DNA from: Escarpia spicata | Lineage: Eukaryota; Annelida; Polychaeta; Sabellida; Siboglinidae | Direction of reading: 5' to 3' | Assembly (NCBI GenBank): GCA_963995525.1 | Contig: OZ023212.1 | Span: 13,791,913 to 13,855,912, forward strand | Length of the DNA: 64,000 bases | Part shown: one piece after another, positions 1 to 12,303 of the stretch | Layout: every line of letters begins with the position of its first letter | Numbering within the stretch: position 1 is the stretch's first letter | The notes under the pieces: generated by a model | Database searches by the model: none | What the model saw: the letters and a program-made list of their open reading frames with translations, nothing else | What the model was told of the DNA's origin: nothing | Program-made: the position numbers and the translations under genes

Positions 1-163
1 CGCACAACGTCAACTATTCCTTCTAATGACAAGATACCAGTCAGGTCAGTATTCATAAATATGATGTAGTTGTTCTGATGTCACATTTCTATGTATCTTA
101 CACACTTAGTGGATCTTTACAATGTAAGGAAACCTATTTAATTTAACAAAATAATAACCGTAC

Positions 164-249
164 CATTCGGTCCAGGTTTCATCCAATCTAGGTACGGGCT
201 GGCCAGTGTTTTCCGATCTTTGTGGATTTCCCAGAGCAAACCTTCGAGC
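164..249 (-). CDS. GalNAc-transferase-like gene, exon 5 (GT-A domain)
   Basis: This 86-nt exon follows an acceptor (CTTTAAG) at 250-251. It completes the Trp codon split at the end of exon 4. It encodes a segment reading W-LEGLLWEIHKDRKTLASPY, which matches the stretch just after the D-x-H motif in GalNAc-transferases (WLEPLL...I...R). The donor GT is at 163-162 (ATG|GTACGG) and is weaker than the others, so the exact 3' end is less certain. The preceding intron is 13,272 bp and is filled by a CR1 LINE carrying a 12-kb insertion. Confidence 0.7.
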
Positions 250-839
250 CTTAAAGTATACGCAGGAAGAGTTGAATGGGAAGAAACGTATTTAAGGTGA
301 AACGTGTTGAGTGGCTGGAAATTTAGAGTGCGATCAACAGAAACTATGGATTTGTTGTTATTGATTTCATGCTAATGGTGAAGGCGACAATGATAAAGAT
401 GCTAATCATTGTGTTGCTGTTGTTGTTGTTTTTGCACTTTACCCAGCTGACTGCATTAAGCACTGCATGCAATCAGTTCAGTTACTAAATCATGTCGTAA
501 ACATCTGACTACAGAGCAGGACATGAGATCACAGTTTTGTTGAGAAGCAGGCAAAACAACATCAAAGAATGGACAGATCTCAACTTCCACGAGTCACAAA
601 TGACAACAATAGACCAATTGTGCGATTATCATCACAGGTGCCATAACGACAACACAACACGTTTACGGAATAGGTGAGGTGAGGAACTCTGTCAACCCTT
701 AACTGAATTATTAACTGGTTCAGAAGTTCGCATTAAAGACAGTTGCGCCATTTTTCTATACGCATCTTCACTGCGCACGCTGGATGACAGCATAAAGCTG
801 AAAACGATATAGCTCCTTTCTGAGGTATATGTCTACTTT
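250..839. other. Intron 4, left part: no feature recognised
   Basis: No ORF, RNA gene or clear repeat was recognised here. It is intronic sequence between exon 5 and the first CR1 LINE fragment. A short TTG-rich stretch lies near 417-432. Confidence 0.4.
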
Positions 840-1060
840 GTTTGTAAATATATTCACGATGCTAGCTCTCACGCAATCATCACATAATTTGTTTCATTCA
901 TTTATAATCATCTGTGTGAGAATGAATAATTCCTGATATCTAATCTACACTGTTCCGTCACTAATGTTACTTCGTGCCCTTTAGTCTTTCAGTCTTTCTT
1001 CACGGAGAAAAATAGTTTTATCAATGTTTTCATACCCATTAAATATTTTTTAACTTCTAT
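840..1060 (-). mobile_element. CR1-like LINE, fragment 1 (3' part of RT ORF)
   Basis: The sequence closely parallels 8875-9085 of LINE B, which encodes the post-RT end of a CR1-type reverse transcriptase on the minus strand. Shared landmarks include the stretches around 'cattcatttata', 'gagaatga' and 'tatcaatgttttcat'. The copy breaks at 1060 and resumes at 13103 with the next part of the same LINE, so both fragments are one insertion later split by the 12-kb element at 1061-13099. Confidence 0.7.
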
Positions 1061-1510
1061 TAATACAGCGGCTAATGAATATGATTGTGCCCTTTTTGAG
1101 AAAAAACATGAAAATTAGCACACATGTAGATTATGATATAGATTCATTTCAAGCTAGGTACCCATCGTTATCCACATGGTACCTAGCCGTCATCTTGATT
1201 TTAAAAATAGCCGCCACGGGAAACTATTATCCAGATACCTCAGCTTCTAAGCAACATACAAACTTGTTCTTGGTGTTTAACCCAACATCTCCAGGGTCAA
1301 GGAATCCATTTTTGTCTTATACAGTATCCAAGGATAACAGTCATATTGAAATTTAAGATGGCCGCCACGGAAAGTCATTATCCAGATATATCATCTTCTA
1401 AGCAACATAAAACATGTTCTTTGTGTCTAAACCAACATCTTCAGGGTGAAGGAATCCATATGCTATATCCTCAGGTGACGGACATATTGGAATATAAGAT
1501 GGCTGCCTTG
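1061..1510 (+). repeat. Left terminal inverted repeat with ~145-bp tandem units
   Basis: After about 140 bp of unique TIR sequence, units containing a 'GCCGCCACGG' core recur near 1211, 1358 and 1497. Short ORFs reading through these units (1075-1356, 1346-1630) are repeat artefacts. The right arm carries the same units inverted. Confidence 0.75.
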
Positions 1511-3440
1511 CGTATGCGTTTTACGAACATGATTGATGTGCCTTTTGAGGTTGAGGAATCCATATGTGGTTCATATATGAATATATATATATTCATGAGT
1601 ATGGCAGTTCCTGTTGGCAGTTATTTCTGAGCTATATTCAGAACCACAAGATAAATGGCAGTGCATATACTGGTGAAGAGAAATATATCATTGATTAAGA
1701 GTGGACAACACAAATGGTTACATTTCGAGTTCACCTCACCGATATGGAAAACATACTCATATGTGTCACGATCAAGTCAATCACCCACAAAAAGTGACGT
1801 TTGTGCTATAAGTTTGATAGAAAACTCACAATCCTGGGAGAGGTGGATGGTGCCAGGGCCAGATATATCACAGGTATCTAGGTGGAGTTGGTAGATAGTG
1901 TTCAAACTGCCAATTAAAAAACATCAACAAAGCATACAATTTAATGTACTATATTCTGGCATACAAAACAACTTTACTAAATAAACATAATCTTTAATGT
2001 CAACATTGAATTATTTGTGTAATCCAATTGCTGACATTCCCGCATATATGCTGACTCCGAGTAGAAACTTAGCCATGGATCAATTCATGTAATGCAAACG
2101 GTATACACTGTTAAGCACACAAGGAAACACAGTAGAGCAGATTTGCCGACGAAACGATTGAAAAAACGCCAATTATGATAAGGGTCACAATCAGACCGAG
2201 TGGCGTTCCAAGCACAGTGCTCCCCGTCTTTGCAGATTGCTCCATATCTCGACACAAAGGTGTTGGATGATGATGCAATCCGGGCGTAGGTGGACAGTTA
2301 AAGATGATGCCCAGCAATAATGTATCCTATGCATTACATCCCAGTTGGCAATTGTCAGATGAGTATATTGTATGTGGTCGGTATTTTGCTGATATCATCA
2401 AGCAACCAACAAAGAATGCAGAATACATGGCGGAACCACTCAGAGGTTGTTTCATTATTTCCTACACTGTATCAGGTCATTCGTTTCCGGTGGATAGGTA
2501 ATCACCAGCACACAAGATTAGATAGTTGTGACCACAGACCAGAAAGCCATCAACGACCTGCAGTATCTCCAGCCATGAACACACGAGGAGGCGGACATCG
2601 GCAGCATATTACTCTAAGTAGCACAATGTGTTCACCAAAGATTTTTCAAAGTGGATATCCGGCAGTGTATACAGGTGTGGTTATTCTGGCCGTAGAGCAA
2701 TTCTTTGCTGTTGAAATAGATGAACATTTTGCGTTGAAACCCATTGTTATCCCATTGCGACTCATGTCATTGCCAACAACCTGTGACATCGGAAACATTA
2801 ATGCTATGTTATGTTGAGTTGGTGTGACATAGTGTCTAGTTTCCTTGGTCGAGGGAAGAAGTCGGCATGATTAGCATGGGCTCCATTCCCCGCTGTTACA
2901 TATGTCTTCCTCACCCTGTCATCACAATCGTAAGAAGACGATCCATGTACACTAAATGACATAGAGCGGTTCATCACCGAAATTTACATTAAAACTTTAA
3001 CATTTCGCAAGGTGGATGAAGCAAGGAAACAGCTGTTTGCCCAGGGATCTGGTACGACTTGGAATACCCCACCAACAAAACATGCATTGCACCAACATGT
3101 GAGAAGGGCTGTTTCTCAAATTGGTTAAGTGATGTTACAAGCTCTTGTGCCAAATGTGTATCTGGATTGTCTTGCACTCCAACCTGGCTGGTTGGAATGC
3201 AACTGATTCAGTACGGAAACCATGCTGGACTTGAACTCCCAGAGGCAGCAATGCCATGCCATGACCTAGTGCACCGTGGTTGCAAATCTAAGTGTAGTCC
3301 AATTTAAATATAATTTTTCGCGACTATGTATATTGTGGGGTATACAATGGTTGAGGATATAACTGAATAAAATTTAGCAATAGCCTGAAAGGTTATAACC
3401 GTGAAAGCACGTACCATAAACCAAATATAGATTCCTAAAA
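1511..3440. other. Interior of 12-kb element: no gene recognised
   Basis: Several open frames exist (the longest is 2320-2817, 165 codons) but none has a recognisable domain, compositional bias for coding or splice support. The stretch may hold remains of the original element's cargo. Confidence 0.35.
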
Positions 3441-3460
3441 CCAACACACGTTGAGATCAT

Positions 3461-3706
<246 letters not shown>

Positions 3707-3929
3707 ATATATATACCTTGGCAGCCATCTTGATATTCTGTGTGACCATCATGTGATGATGGTTACACTGAATATGAATATGGGGGAGGTGGCGGCAACC
3801 TTCAAGTGGTCTCCCCTGTCAATACTAACTCTTCGAGTTAGGAAGCTGATGCCGTCAACAAGTCTACAGTCAAACCGCCAACATGATGATGGTGAACCTG
3901 TACCTGGCATTGCGCCCTCTTCAGGGCGT

Positions 3930-4795
3930 GCGGAGACATCCGTCGAAGGCAAAGGTGTAACCATCCTGCAGATAAACGTTGAGGGCCTTACCAACGCCAA
4001 GCTCAACATTAATGAACACCTAGCTTACAACAACAAGGCAATCGCAATCCTGCTTCAGGAAACACATTGCGAAACAACAAACAAGCTAAACATACCAGAC
4101 TTCGAACTGGCAGCCTACACAGCTAGTAAACACCACGGCATTGCAACCTTCGTCAATGCAGACACTGAGTGGTCGCTCGTATCCCAGTCACCACCTCAGT
4201 CAGAGACTGAATGGCACGTCGTAAAAGTACAAAGTACGAACATTGTCAACGTGTACAAACCGCCACCAACGAAATTGCAAGCAACAACTCTTCCTGTTGT
4301 CGCAGGTGATTTCAACTGTCAACATGTCGAATAGGGCTACAGACACAACAACAACGACGGTGAATATCTGGCAGACTGGGCATATGCCAATGATCTGACC
4401 TTAGTACACAACCTGAAGGAACCAAACTCCTTTCACTCCGGACGCTGGAACACAACATCAAATCCAGACATTGCCTTCGTTTGTCAAAACAGAGAAGAAC
4501 CGCTACCAGAAAGACGTGTCCTAGGAAAGTTCCCACGGTCACAGCATCGACCCTCACTCATCTCTCCATCATTCTTGGTGGCGCCAACAGAAAACAAACC
4601 TGCTAAGAAATGGAACTTTCGGAAGGTACGATGGCAGACATTTGCAGCAGACACAGACTTGAGCATCAAGTCCCTGCCACCACCGGACTGCAATAATACA
4701 GACGATGCTTGTAAAGCATACTGCGGCATGTTAACAAACGCAGCAAATCGAAACATCCCTCGAGGGAATTTGCCATGGGAATGGTTTAGGTGAGT
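3930..4795 (+). pseudogene. LINE H: AP endonuclease domain of a non-LTR retrotransposon
   Basis: The translation shows an endonuclease of the AP type: LQINVEGLTNAKLN at the start, the catalytic-Glu block LLQETHC, a NVYKPPP segment and AGDFNC. A TAG at 4332-4334 interrupts the frame right after GDFNCQHVE, where a Trp codon is expected. The frame continues with the ANDLTLVH and NPDIAF motifs to about 4790. The RT part is missing. This is unusual, because LINE copies normally lose the 5' end, so a later deletion or insertion removed the 3' part. The ORF that starts at 3492 in the CA repeat is an artificial extension. Confidence 0.8.
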
Positions 4796-4989
4796 GGAAA
4801 AAAGAAAATGAATAACATTTTGATGCATAACAAGCACACGATGTGAATTATCGCCCACTCCTGTGACTATATTTATAACAACAACTACGTCACTCTAGAC
4901 CTGGAGTGATCGGCCGACCAACATTACGCAACAACGCGATACGCCTGGATGTGCATCGTTTACCGATTACATAACTACTGCCACCGAAC

Positions 4990-5703
4990 ATGCCAAAGCC
5001 ATGTAAGGCTAAGAGCTGCTCGGGCGAATCTGATGCTATTGCACTAAGACTGGTGGAGCTATTAAATGATGATAGCGTAGTGGCAAAACTCAGAAAAGCA
5101 TTGTATCCTAGTGTAATTGCTGAGAAAATCGATGGACTAAACATTCGCATAGAACAATTAACTAAACAACTACAGGCTAAAGACTCGAGAATAGCCCAAC
5201 TTGAAGAAAAAGTCAACGCACTCGAAGAATCAGCTGACAAACTTGAACAATACACTCGTCGCCCAAACTTAACTTTCCACGGCATCGCGGAAAGAAGCGA
5301 GGGTGAGGACACTGACACCATAGTGCTTGAGATTATCAATGACAAGATGAAAACTGCGCCGCCACTAGCGAGAGAAGACATAGAGCGAAGCCATCGCCTT
5401 GGCGCTAAACGAGCCACGGGGTCCCGCCCAATCATTGTGCGCTTTAAGACAGAGCGAAAGCGTGATAACGTTTTCCGCAGTCGCTTTAACTACTACAGAA
5501 GAAATAGCAATGCACAGGTCTTCGTTAACGAAGATTTAACAAGTCGTAGGTCAATGTTGGCTTATGAATGCAGAAAACTGAAAAATCAAAAAAAGATCAA
5601 CGACTGCTGGACTGCCAACGCTAAAATTATGGTCAAAGACCTCAGTAATAACATCAAAGAAATCACAAGTGTAAATGATTTCCAGTTGTATATATGTAAG
5701 TGA
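4990..5703 (+). CDS. LINE A ORF1: coiled-coil/RRM nucleic-acid-binding protein
   Basis: This 237-codon intact ORF starts with an ATG. Residues ~45-95 are heptad-rich (DGLNIRIEQLTKQL, RIAQLEEKVNALEE) and predict a coiled coil. Residues ~93-165 contain an RRM-like domain (NLTFHGIAERSEGED, IERSHRLG, RPIIVRF). The C-terminal part is basic (RRSMLAYECRKLKNQKK). This is the layout of L1-type ORF1 proteins, which trimerise and coat the element RNA. It precedes a separate endonuclease/RT ORF after about 750 bp. That the two form one LINE is inferred from order and strand. Confidence 0.8.
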   Translation: MPKPCKAKSCSGESDAIALRLVELLNDDSVVAKLRKALYPSVIAEKIDGLNIRIEQLTKQLQAKDSRIAQLEEKVNALEESADKLEQYTRRPNLTFHGIAERSEGEDTDTIVLEIINDKMKTAPPLAREDIERSHRLGAKRATGSRPIIVRFKTERKRDNVFRSRFNYYRRNSNAQVFVNEDLTSRRSMLAYECRKLKNQKKINDCWTANAKIMVKDLSNNIKEITSVNDFQLYICK

Positions 5704-6456
5704 TCACCAGTTGTACATCTGTAAATGATCTCCAGTTGTACGTTATTGTCAATGAAAGCATTGATAAATTGATAATCTGTAATACATTCAAGATTATTGT
5801 GTGATTCTATTTTTCGGGTATTTCTATTTTTATGTATTGCTGGGCTTCTGTCGGTTATAATTAATATCAACATGCTAATTCATATTTTCAAAAATAATAA
5901 TTACATAATCTACTTATGCTGTATGACCAACTGCAATTAACAGTTTGCAGTATTGCTGATATATTTGATGATATATGGGTTATTCGTGCCCTTTTGTGTT
6001 TGTTTTCTTTTTTCTTTCTTTTTTGTATGAATTACATTTAAATAACTAGTATTATAACTAATAGTTTCTCTCCTCATAACATTAGTAATGCTTGATTACT
6101 TTTGATATCTTGATACTGGACTAATCATGACATTATATCTCTTCTATTATTATTTTTAAATTGACAACAGTTAATCTATATGCAGTCACTGTTGATAACA
6201 TAACTCACCCCTTTCCCTGGCGTTACGCCTTATATTCATGACCCAACACCCAATCTGTCATGTTTTTTTCTTATCTTTTATATTTATTTATTCTAAGTCT
6301 AGTCTTGACTACTCTGATATCTGCACAGTCACACATGGAGTATTTCTTAACATTCACAAAATAAATACACACAAGTTCACTCTTTTGTAAAATACCTAAC
6401 ATACAGGTATGTACAATGGCTTGCTATATATATTTTTTTATATCCGATCCTAAGCA
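5704..6456. other. Spacer between LINE A ORF1 and ORF2
   Basis: AT-rich sequence with no long ORF. It starts with two diverged copies of a short unit (around GATCACCAGTTGTA and GATCTCCAGTTGTA near 5702 and 5728). It is probably the inter-ORF region of LINE A. Confidence 0.4.
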
Positions 6457-8865
6457 ATGACTTCTGATGTGACATTTCTCTCCCACTTGGGAGGTATCCG
6501 AAACTGTTCTTTAATAAATCTTCTAGATATAAACGAAAATAGTACTGAACAAAATGAACCTCAGTTGATCCATTGTTCTTCATACTATGACATCGATATG
6601 TTTCACAAGTTAGCACATACAAATACTGATAATTTTAGTACCGTAAGCTTAAATATTCAATCTATTAATGCTAAATTTGATGAACTTGAAATTTTTATAG
6701 AGCTTCTAAATACTAAACAATTTAAATTTAGAATTATATGTTTGCAAGAAACATGGAAGTCAAATAATTATGATTTATCTCAATTCAGTTTACACGGATA
6801 TGATCTAATTGCTCAGGGGAAAAATTGTAGTGTCAAATGTGGTTTATTAATTTATGTAGATAATAAATATAAATATCAAGTACTTAAGAATATCAACTGG
6901 AGGCAGCTTATCAAAAACACTTACTATTGGAAACATATACAAACCGCCAAGGTCATTAAATCAAAATATTACAGATTTCATAGCTGAATTTTCAACAACA
7001 ATGGCTACTCTAGAAAGTTGTAATAATATAATAATTTAAGACGATTTCAATATCAATCTACTTAAAATAAATGAGAACAAAATATATAGTGAATTCTTTG
7101 ATACTATAATTTCATATGGTCTCTATCCACAAATTACCTTTCCAACTCGCTTCACCAGAACTAACGAAATCTACAAAATAAGGCAGCTATGCATAATGTT
7201 AAACTTGAGATAAATTCGGATCCAACGTATAACAAACTAAACAAATCTCCTATGGCTGACCCCAATTTAAATTATAACATAATACACGAAGAAATTATGC
7301 ATGCTAAGAATAAGCATATGCCTGTTAAAATCATGAAATATTATAAATACAAACATAAGCATTCAACCTGGATCACACACGGTCTTCTAAAATCAATCAA
7401 ATATCGAGATTCACTTTATAAGAAATACAAAATGTCTAATCCAAATTTACCTATGTACGAAGTCATTCTAACTAACCTAAAAACATATAATTTAATATTA
7501 AAGAAAAACATTCGTACTGCCAAACAAATGTACTTTGAGTCACGCTTTAACTGATGTAAAGATGACATTAGAAATACACGGAAAACCATAAATTAATTTA
7601 TTTCCAAAAACAATACAAACAACACTTTTTTGTTTAAAAGTAACGGCATAACTATAACAGATAAAACGGTTATTGCAAACCAATTTAACAACTATTTTAC
7701 AAGTATAGGTCAGTCGACAGCACAAGACATTCATTACAATGGTAATAAGGATTATAATTACTACTAAAATATAATGTTCATTCCGTTTTCAGTCTATTAA
7801 ATGTTGATGAAGAAATAGTCAAGAAAACCATTGAAAGCCTTCCCAATAAAAACAGTAGTGGCTGTGATGGTATTTCCTGTAAACTTTTGAAAATAATTGA
7901 ACCCTCCATCATCAAACCATTAACCCTGGTTATAAATCAAGTAATAAATACTGGTATATTTCCCGATACACTAAACTCGCTAAAGTAATTCCTATTTTTA
8001 AGACAGATGACCCATCTGTTTTTAAAAATTATAGACCCCTATCTCTTCTTCCAACTATTTCAAAAGTGATAGAGAAAATAATACCTAGTCAACTAACAGC
8101 ATACTTTAATGATTCTGATCAATTTGTTAAAAATCAATATGGTTTTAGGAAAAAACACTCTACCGAGTTTGCATCACTTGAACTAGTAGATAGAATAATT
8201 ACACAAATTGATAAAAATGATGTTCCTTTCAGTATTTTTCTTGACCTTTCTAAGGCCTTCGATACAATTGATCACTCGATACTATTAAATAAACTAAGAT
8301 ATTATGGATTACAGAGTCCTACCCTGAATCTATTTAATAGCTACTTAAGCAATAGAAGACAATGCACCGAATTTCAAAATGAAAGTTCTGATATTCTACC
8401 TATCACAATTGGTGTACCACAAGGATCTATTCTTGGTCCCCTATTATTAATAATATACATTAATGATTTTCCTAAAGCTAGCGAAATGTTTAACTTTATT
8501 ATGTATGCCGACGATACCACCTTATTTAGCACTATCACTTATTTTTATGGTAATTCCCCAAATAGAAATATCGAATCGGCAATAAATGATGAACTCCTTA
8601 AAATACTTGAATGATTAAACATTAATAAATTATCATTAAACAGAAACAAATCTACATATATGAATTTTCACATGGAAAATAAAGCTGTCGATAACTTTAC
8701 GCTCAATATCAATGTTACAAACATAGAAAGAGTGGATGTATTAAATTTTGTAGGACTTACTTTAGATACAAATTTAAATTGGAATAAACACATTGAAAAA
8801 GTATCAAACAAGTGCTCCAAAACAGTCGGCATCTTAAACAAACTAAAATATGTCTTTTAATGTAT
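6457..8865 (+). pseudogene. LINE A ORF2 (5' and middle part): endonuclease and reverse transcriptase, broken
   Basis: Endonuclease segments lie at 6457-6987 (VSLNIQSINAKFDEL, IICLQETWKS). A linker segment is at 7189-7554. The RT spans about 7800-8865: SGCDGISCKLLK, NYRPLSLLPTISKVIEK, YGFRKKHST, FLDLSKAFDTIDH, GVPQGSILGPLL and MYADDTTL (8500-8523), then FVGLTLDTNLNW. Several stops and frame changes occur, including near 7018, 7985 and 8613, although the YADD active-site motif is kept. The ORF stops abruptly at 8860, where minus-strand LINE B begins. The C-terminal end of the same ORF is at ~11630-11838. Confidence 0.85.
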
Positions 8866-8867
8866 GT

Positions 8868-11237
8868 GTCCAATTTATTTTTAAACATATTCACACTACT
8901 AGCACCAACACAATCAGGAGACAATCTGTTCCATTCATTTACAGTCCTTTGTGAGAATGAGAACTTTCTTATATCTAATCTACACTGCTCCTTTACTAAT
9001 GTAACTTCATGCCCTCTGGTCCTTCTATCTTTCTTAACTGAGAAAACATATTTCTATCAATGTTTTCATAACCATTCAATATTTGAAACATTTCTATCTG
9101 ATCTCCTCTCAATCTCCTGATCTCTAGTGTTGTTAAACCGCTATTTTTTAGGCGTGTTTCGTAACTAAGATCCCTCAGTTTAGGTATAATTTTAGTTACT
9201 CTCCTCTGTACTCTTTCTAGCATATCTATGTCCTTCCTGCGATATGGTTTGAATACAATATTCTAAATCAGGCCTAACTATTGTTTTGTACAGCGGTATT
9301 ATTAGCACTTTTTCCTTATACGTTATGTTTTGCCTAATTAATCCAATGATTTGATTTCCCTTTGAAGCAGCACTACCGCTCTGAAACCTTCATATCAGCA
9401 CTAATGGTTAACCCTAAGTCCTGTTCTTTAACAGTAGTACTTAGTACAGAACCTCCCATTGTGTATTGTACATCTTCGTTCCCATGTCCTGTGTGGAGGC
9501 ATTTACATTTCCTAAAATTGAACAACATTTGCCATTTTTCAGACTATTTTATCAACCTGTCAAGATCATCTTGTAAATGTTGTCTATCTCCATCACTTTT
9601 AATCATTCTAAAAAATGTTGTAGCATCCGCAAATTTCAACACCTTACTTGTTATATCGTCATCCAAATCGTTGATATATATTTATTAAGAATAATATAGG
9701 TCCCAGTACTGATCCCTGTGGTACCCCACTCAAAACTGATTTCCAGTTTGAAGCCTCCCCATCAACTACTACCCGTTGACTTCTGTCAATTAGCCATTTT
9801 TCTATCCAGTTAATTAAACCATTTCCTATGCCATGGGCTTTTAGTTAAAGCAGTAACCTTTAATGTGGCACTTTGTCGAAAGCTTTCTGAAAATCTAGGT
9901 AGATGATATCTACTGGTGATCCCTCATTTATCCACTTAGTGATATCTTCCAAAAACATAACATATTTGTTAAGCAAGACCTCGCTTTTTGAAACCCATGT
10001 TGAGATGGGTTTAACAAGTTATGTTTAACAAGAAAATCCACCATGTGATCTTTAATTAGTCGTTGTAATAATTTGCAAATCACTAACGTTAAACTCATTG
10101 GTCTGTAGTTCTCTGTCTTGTTTCTGGAACCTTTTTTTAAATAACGGTATAATGTTCGCTTCTTTCCATTCTAAAGGAACCACGCCCTCTTCTAATGACA
10201 AGTTTAAAATTGTGGCAAGTGGTATGCTAATTTGTTCTACAATTTCCACTTGCTACACTCTTGCTGTCTTGTTTTATATTACAAGCAAATTTTTTTTCGT
10301 AGCTTTTCTTAGAATTTCTAATTTCAGTTGTAGCCTGGTTTAGTGCTTCTTTATAAATGTTGTAGTCTTCGTCATTATATTACTTCCACATCTGTTGTTT
10401 GTACTTAATTTTTCTAATGGCTTCTTTCGATAAGTATTTCTTTCTGGTCCGTTTCCCTTGTTTTTTGAAAGGAACAAATTTATCTACGATGCACTCTATT
10501 TCATTCTTTAAGATATTCCAGCATTCTGTTGCTGTCTTATTCTTCAATGTGTTGTTCCAGTCTATCTTTGCTAAATATTTCCTCATTTCCTTATATCTTC
10601 CTTTGTGGAAATTTCTCCTGAATTGCTTTTTATTATTTCTTTATGATTTTACTGTGATAGTAAAATGTATCTGGTTGTGATCACTACTTCCCAGAGGCTC
10701 ACATAATTTAACAGTGTCAACTAATTCATTCTGTGAGGACAAAACTATGTCTAACACATTCTCACCCCTGGTTGGCTCTAGCACATGTTGAGAAAGGAAA
10801 CTGTCTTGTACTAAATCTAAAAACTTGTGGTCCTCACTCCCCGTAGTCTGTAGAGATTTCCATTGTATATGCCCATGGTTAAAATCTCCCGTAATAATAC
10901 AGTCCCGTTTGCTAACTTCCCTTATAGCATTTTGTACTTTTTCTTTCTCTTCTACACTTATGTTTGGACTTCGATAAACTAACCCAACCGTTAACGCTGA
11001 GTTTCCTGTAACTATGTTACACCAAACAGCTTCTTTGCAGTCTGCTTCTCTTTCTAATTTTATTTCATAAGCCTGAATATATTCTTTAACATATAAAATA
11101 ACTCCACCTCCCCTTCTTCCTATTCTATCTTTCCTAAACATTACATAGCCTGTTAGTCCCAATTCGGCATCTGATATATCAGTGGTGGCCCATGATTCGG
11201 TTATACCTATTATGTGAGGGTCAATATCTTCTACCAT
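8868..11237 (-). pseudogene. LINE B ORF2: CR1-type endonuclease-RT, broken
   Basis: On the minus strand 11237-10641 encodes the endonuclease (IIGITESWATTD, RRGGGVILYVK, IITGDFNHGHI, SSDHNQIHF). This is followed by a linker (10586-10380) and RT motifs: a PLEWKEANIIPLFKK segment (10249-10052), KAFDKVPH near 9875, GVPQGSVLGPI near 9720, and the C-terminal LERVQRRVTKIIP (9223-8996). The catalytic motif near 9625 reads FADA instead of FADD, so the second metal-binding Asp is lost. Multiple frameshifts separate the segments. The element sits inside LINE A in opposite orientation and is the source-like relative of the split CR1 copy at 840-1060/13103-13375. Confidence 0.85.
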
Positions 11238-11408
11238 AATGTTTAGTTCATTTCTTTTGTTTTTTGTTTACTATGCTCCTTGCATTTAAACAAACGCATT
11301 TATATCCTGATTCAGTTTTCCAGGCTGTTCTTTGCTGATTTATTTGTGCTGTCTTTATCTATGCCTCCAGTTTCAGGCTTTTCTGTGAGTCCCCCCTGCG
11401 AATCTAGT

Positions 11409-11640
11409 TTAAATAGATGCAACCTGTCCCACTGTCAGCACATTGCAGCAAGTTCTCTGAAAAAACTGCTGCCCCCTTCCACTTAGAAGGAGGCCATCTC
11501 TCATGTACATATCTTCCGTCCCAACAAAGTATCCCCATAAATATACGAATCCCACCCCCTCTTCTTTACACATCTGCTCAACTAGTGCTGTTTCTCTTGT
11601 CACCTTTCCTCCTGTCATCGTCCCTCCCAACCCATTCAGA
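11409..11640 (-). pseudogene. LINE B ORF1: SGNH-esterase remnant
   Basis: On the minus strand a segment reads EEGVGFVYLWGYFVG then RDGLLLSGRGQQFF. This resembles the C-terminal half of the esterase (SGNH-type) domain found in ORF1 of CR1-clade LINEs, where the last catalytic block is D-G-L-H-L-S. Here the His codon has changed to Leu (GAT GGC CTC CTT), so the catalytic His is lost. The N-terminal esterase blocks are not visible and the frame breaks upstream near 11600. The open frame nominally extends to 11717, but its first part overlaps the resumed LINE A coding sequence. Confidence 0.6.
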
Positions 11641-11838
11641 ACAAAACATGAATTTGCCAAAAGATGTCTTAGATACAGTTTGCCACATGTCATTAACAAT
11701 ACCTCAAAGTTAGTCACAGAGAAGATTGGAACACATAGCTTCAGAGGTTTTGGTAATTATGCAAAAAACAATTTATTAGAAAAATACGTAGATACGTGTA
11801 CAATATTAAACTGCTATACATGCTATCAAAGTCATTAA
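11629..11838 (+). pseudogene. LINE A ORF2, C-terminal end
   Basis: The frame reads RTKHEFAKRCLRYSLP, VTEKIGTHSFRGFGNYAKN and ends in CTILNCYTCYQSH. This is the typical C-terminal tail of LINEs whose ORF2 ends in a Cys-rich NCxxC segment. It resumes LINE A after the LINE B insertion. Roughly a hundred residues between 8860 and here are missing, so the insertion was accompanied or followed by a deletion. Confidence 0.7.
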
Positions 11839-12303
11839 ACCTGTATTATTGTATGTGATATGTATGGATATGTATTATATATATATATATATATATATAT
11901 CAGCATATGGATATTGTATTTGTGCATGTACACATGTTTTTTGTTTGTTTTGTTTTTCCACAAGTATATTGATGTGTACTATTGACAACTAGTATTTGTT
12001 TATGTTAACATACCATTAATACTCCAATACATGCATATATGTAATCAAGTAATCTCGGTTTCTTTTCCTGCACATTTATATTTGCACTTCCTTCGGTAAA
12101 ACTGTGTTGAAACACATTATTATTGTGGCTCCTATGAGAGCGACTGTTATTGTCTTAATAGGAGTCACATACCCCTTCTAATTTGAAATTACACTGCATT
12201 TGTAGATATGAATATATATGCCTATTCATGTTACGTTAATTTGATATTATACATATATTGTAATTGGGGTCTAAATAAAACGTTCTTGTTCTTCTTGTTC
12301 TTG
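11839..12303 (+). other. LINE A 3' UTR and tail
   Basis: Non-coding sequence with an (AT)n run at 11876-11900. It ends in AATAAAACGTTCTTG followed by TTCTTG-type short repeats (12273-12303), typical of a LINE 3' tail in plus orientation. Confidence 0.65.

Noticed and set aside
2320..2817. 165-codon ORF
   Set aside because: No domain, no coding-like composition, no splice or homologue support; it lies inside a transposon.
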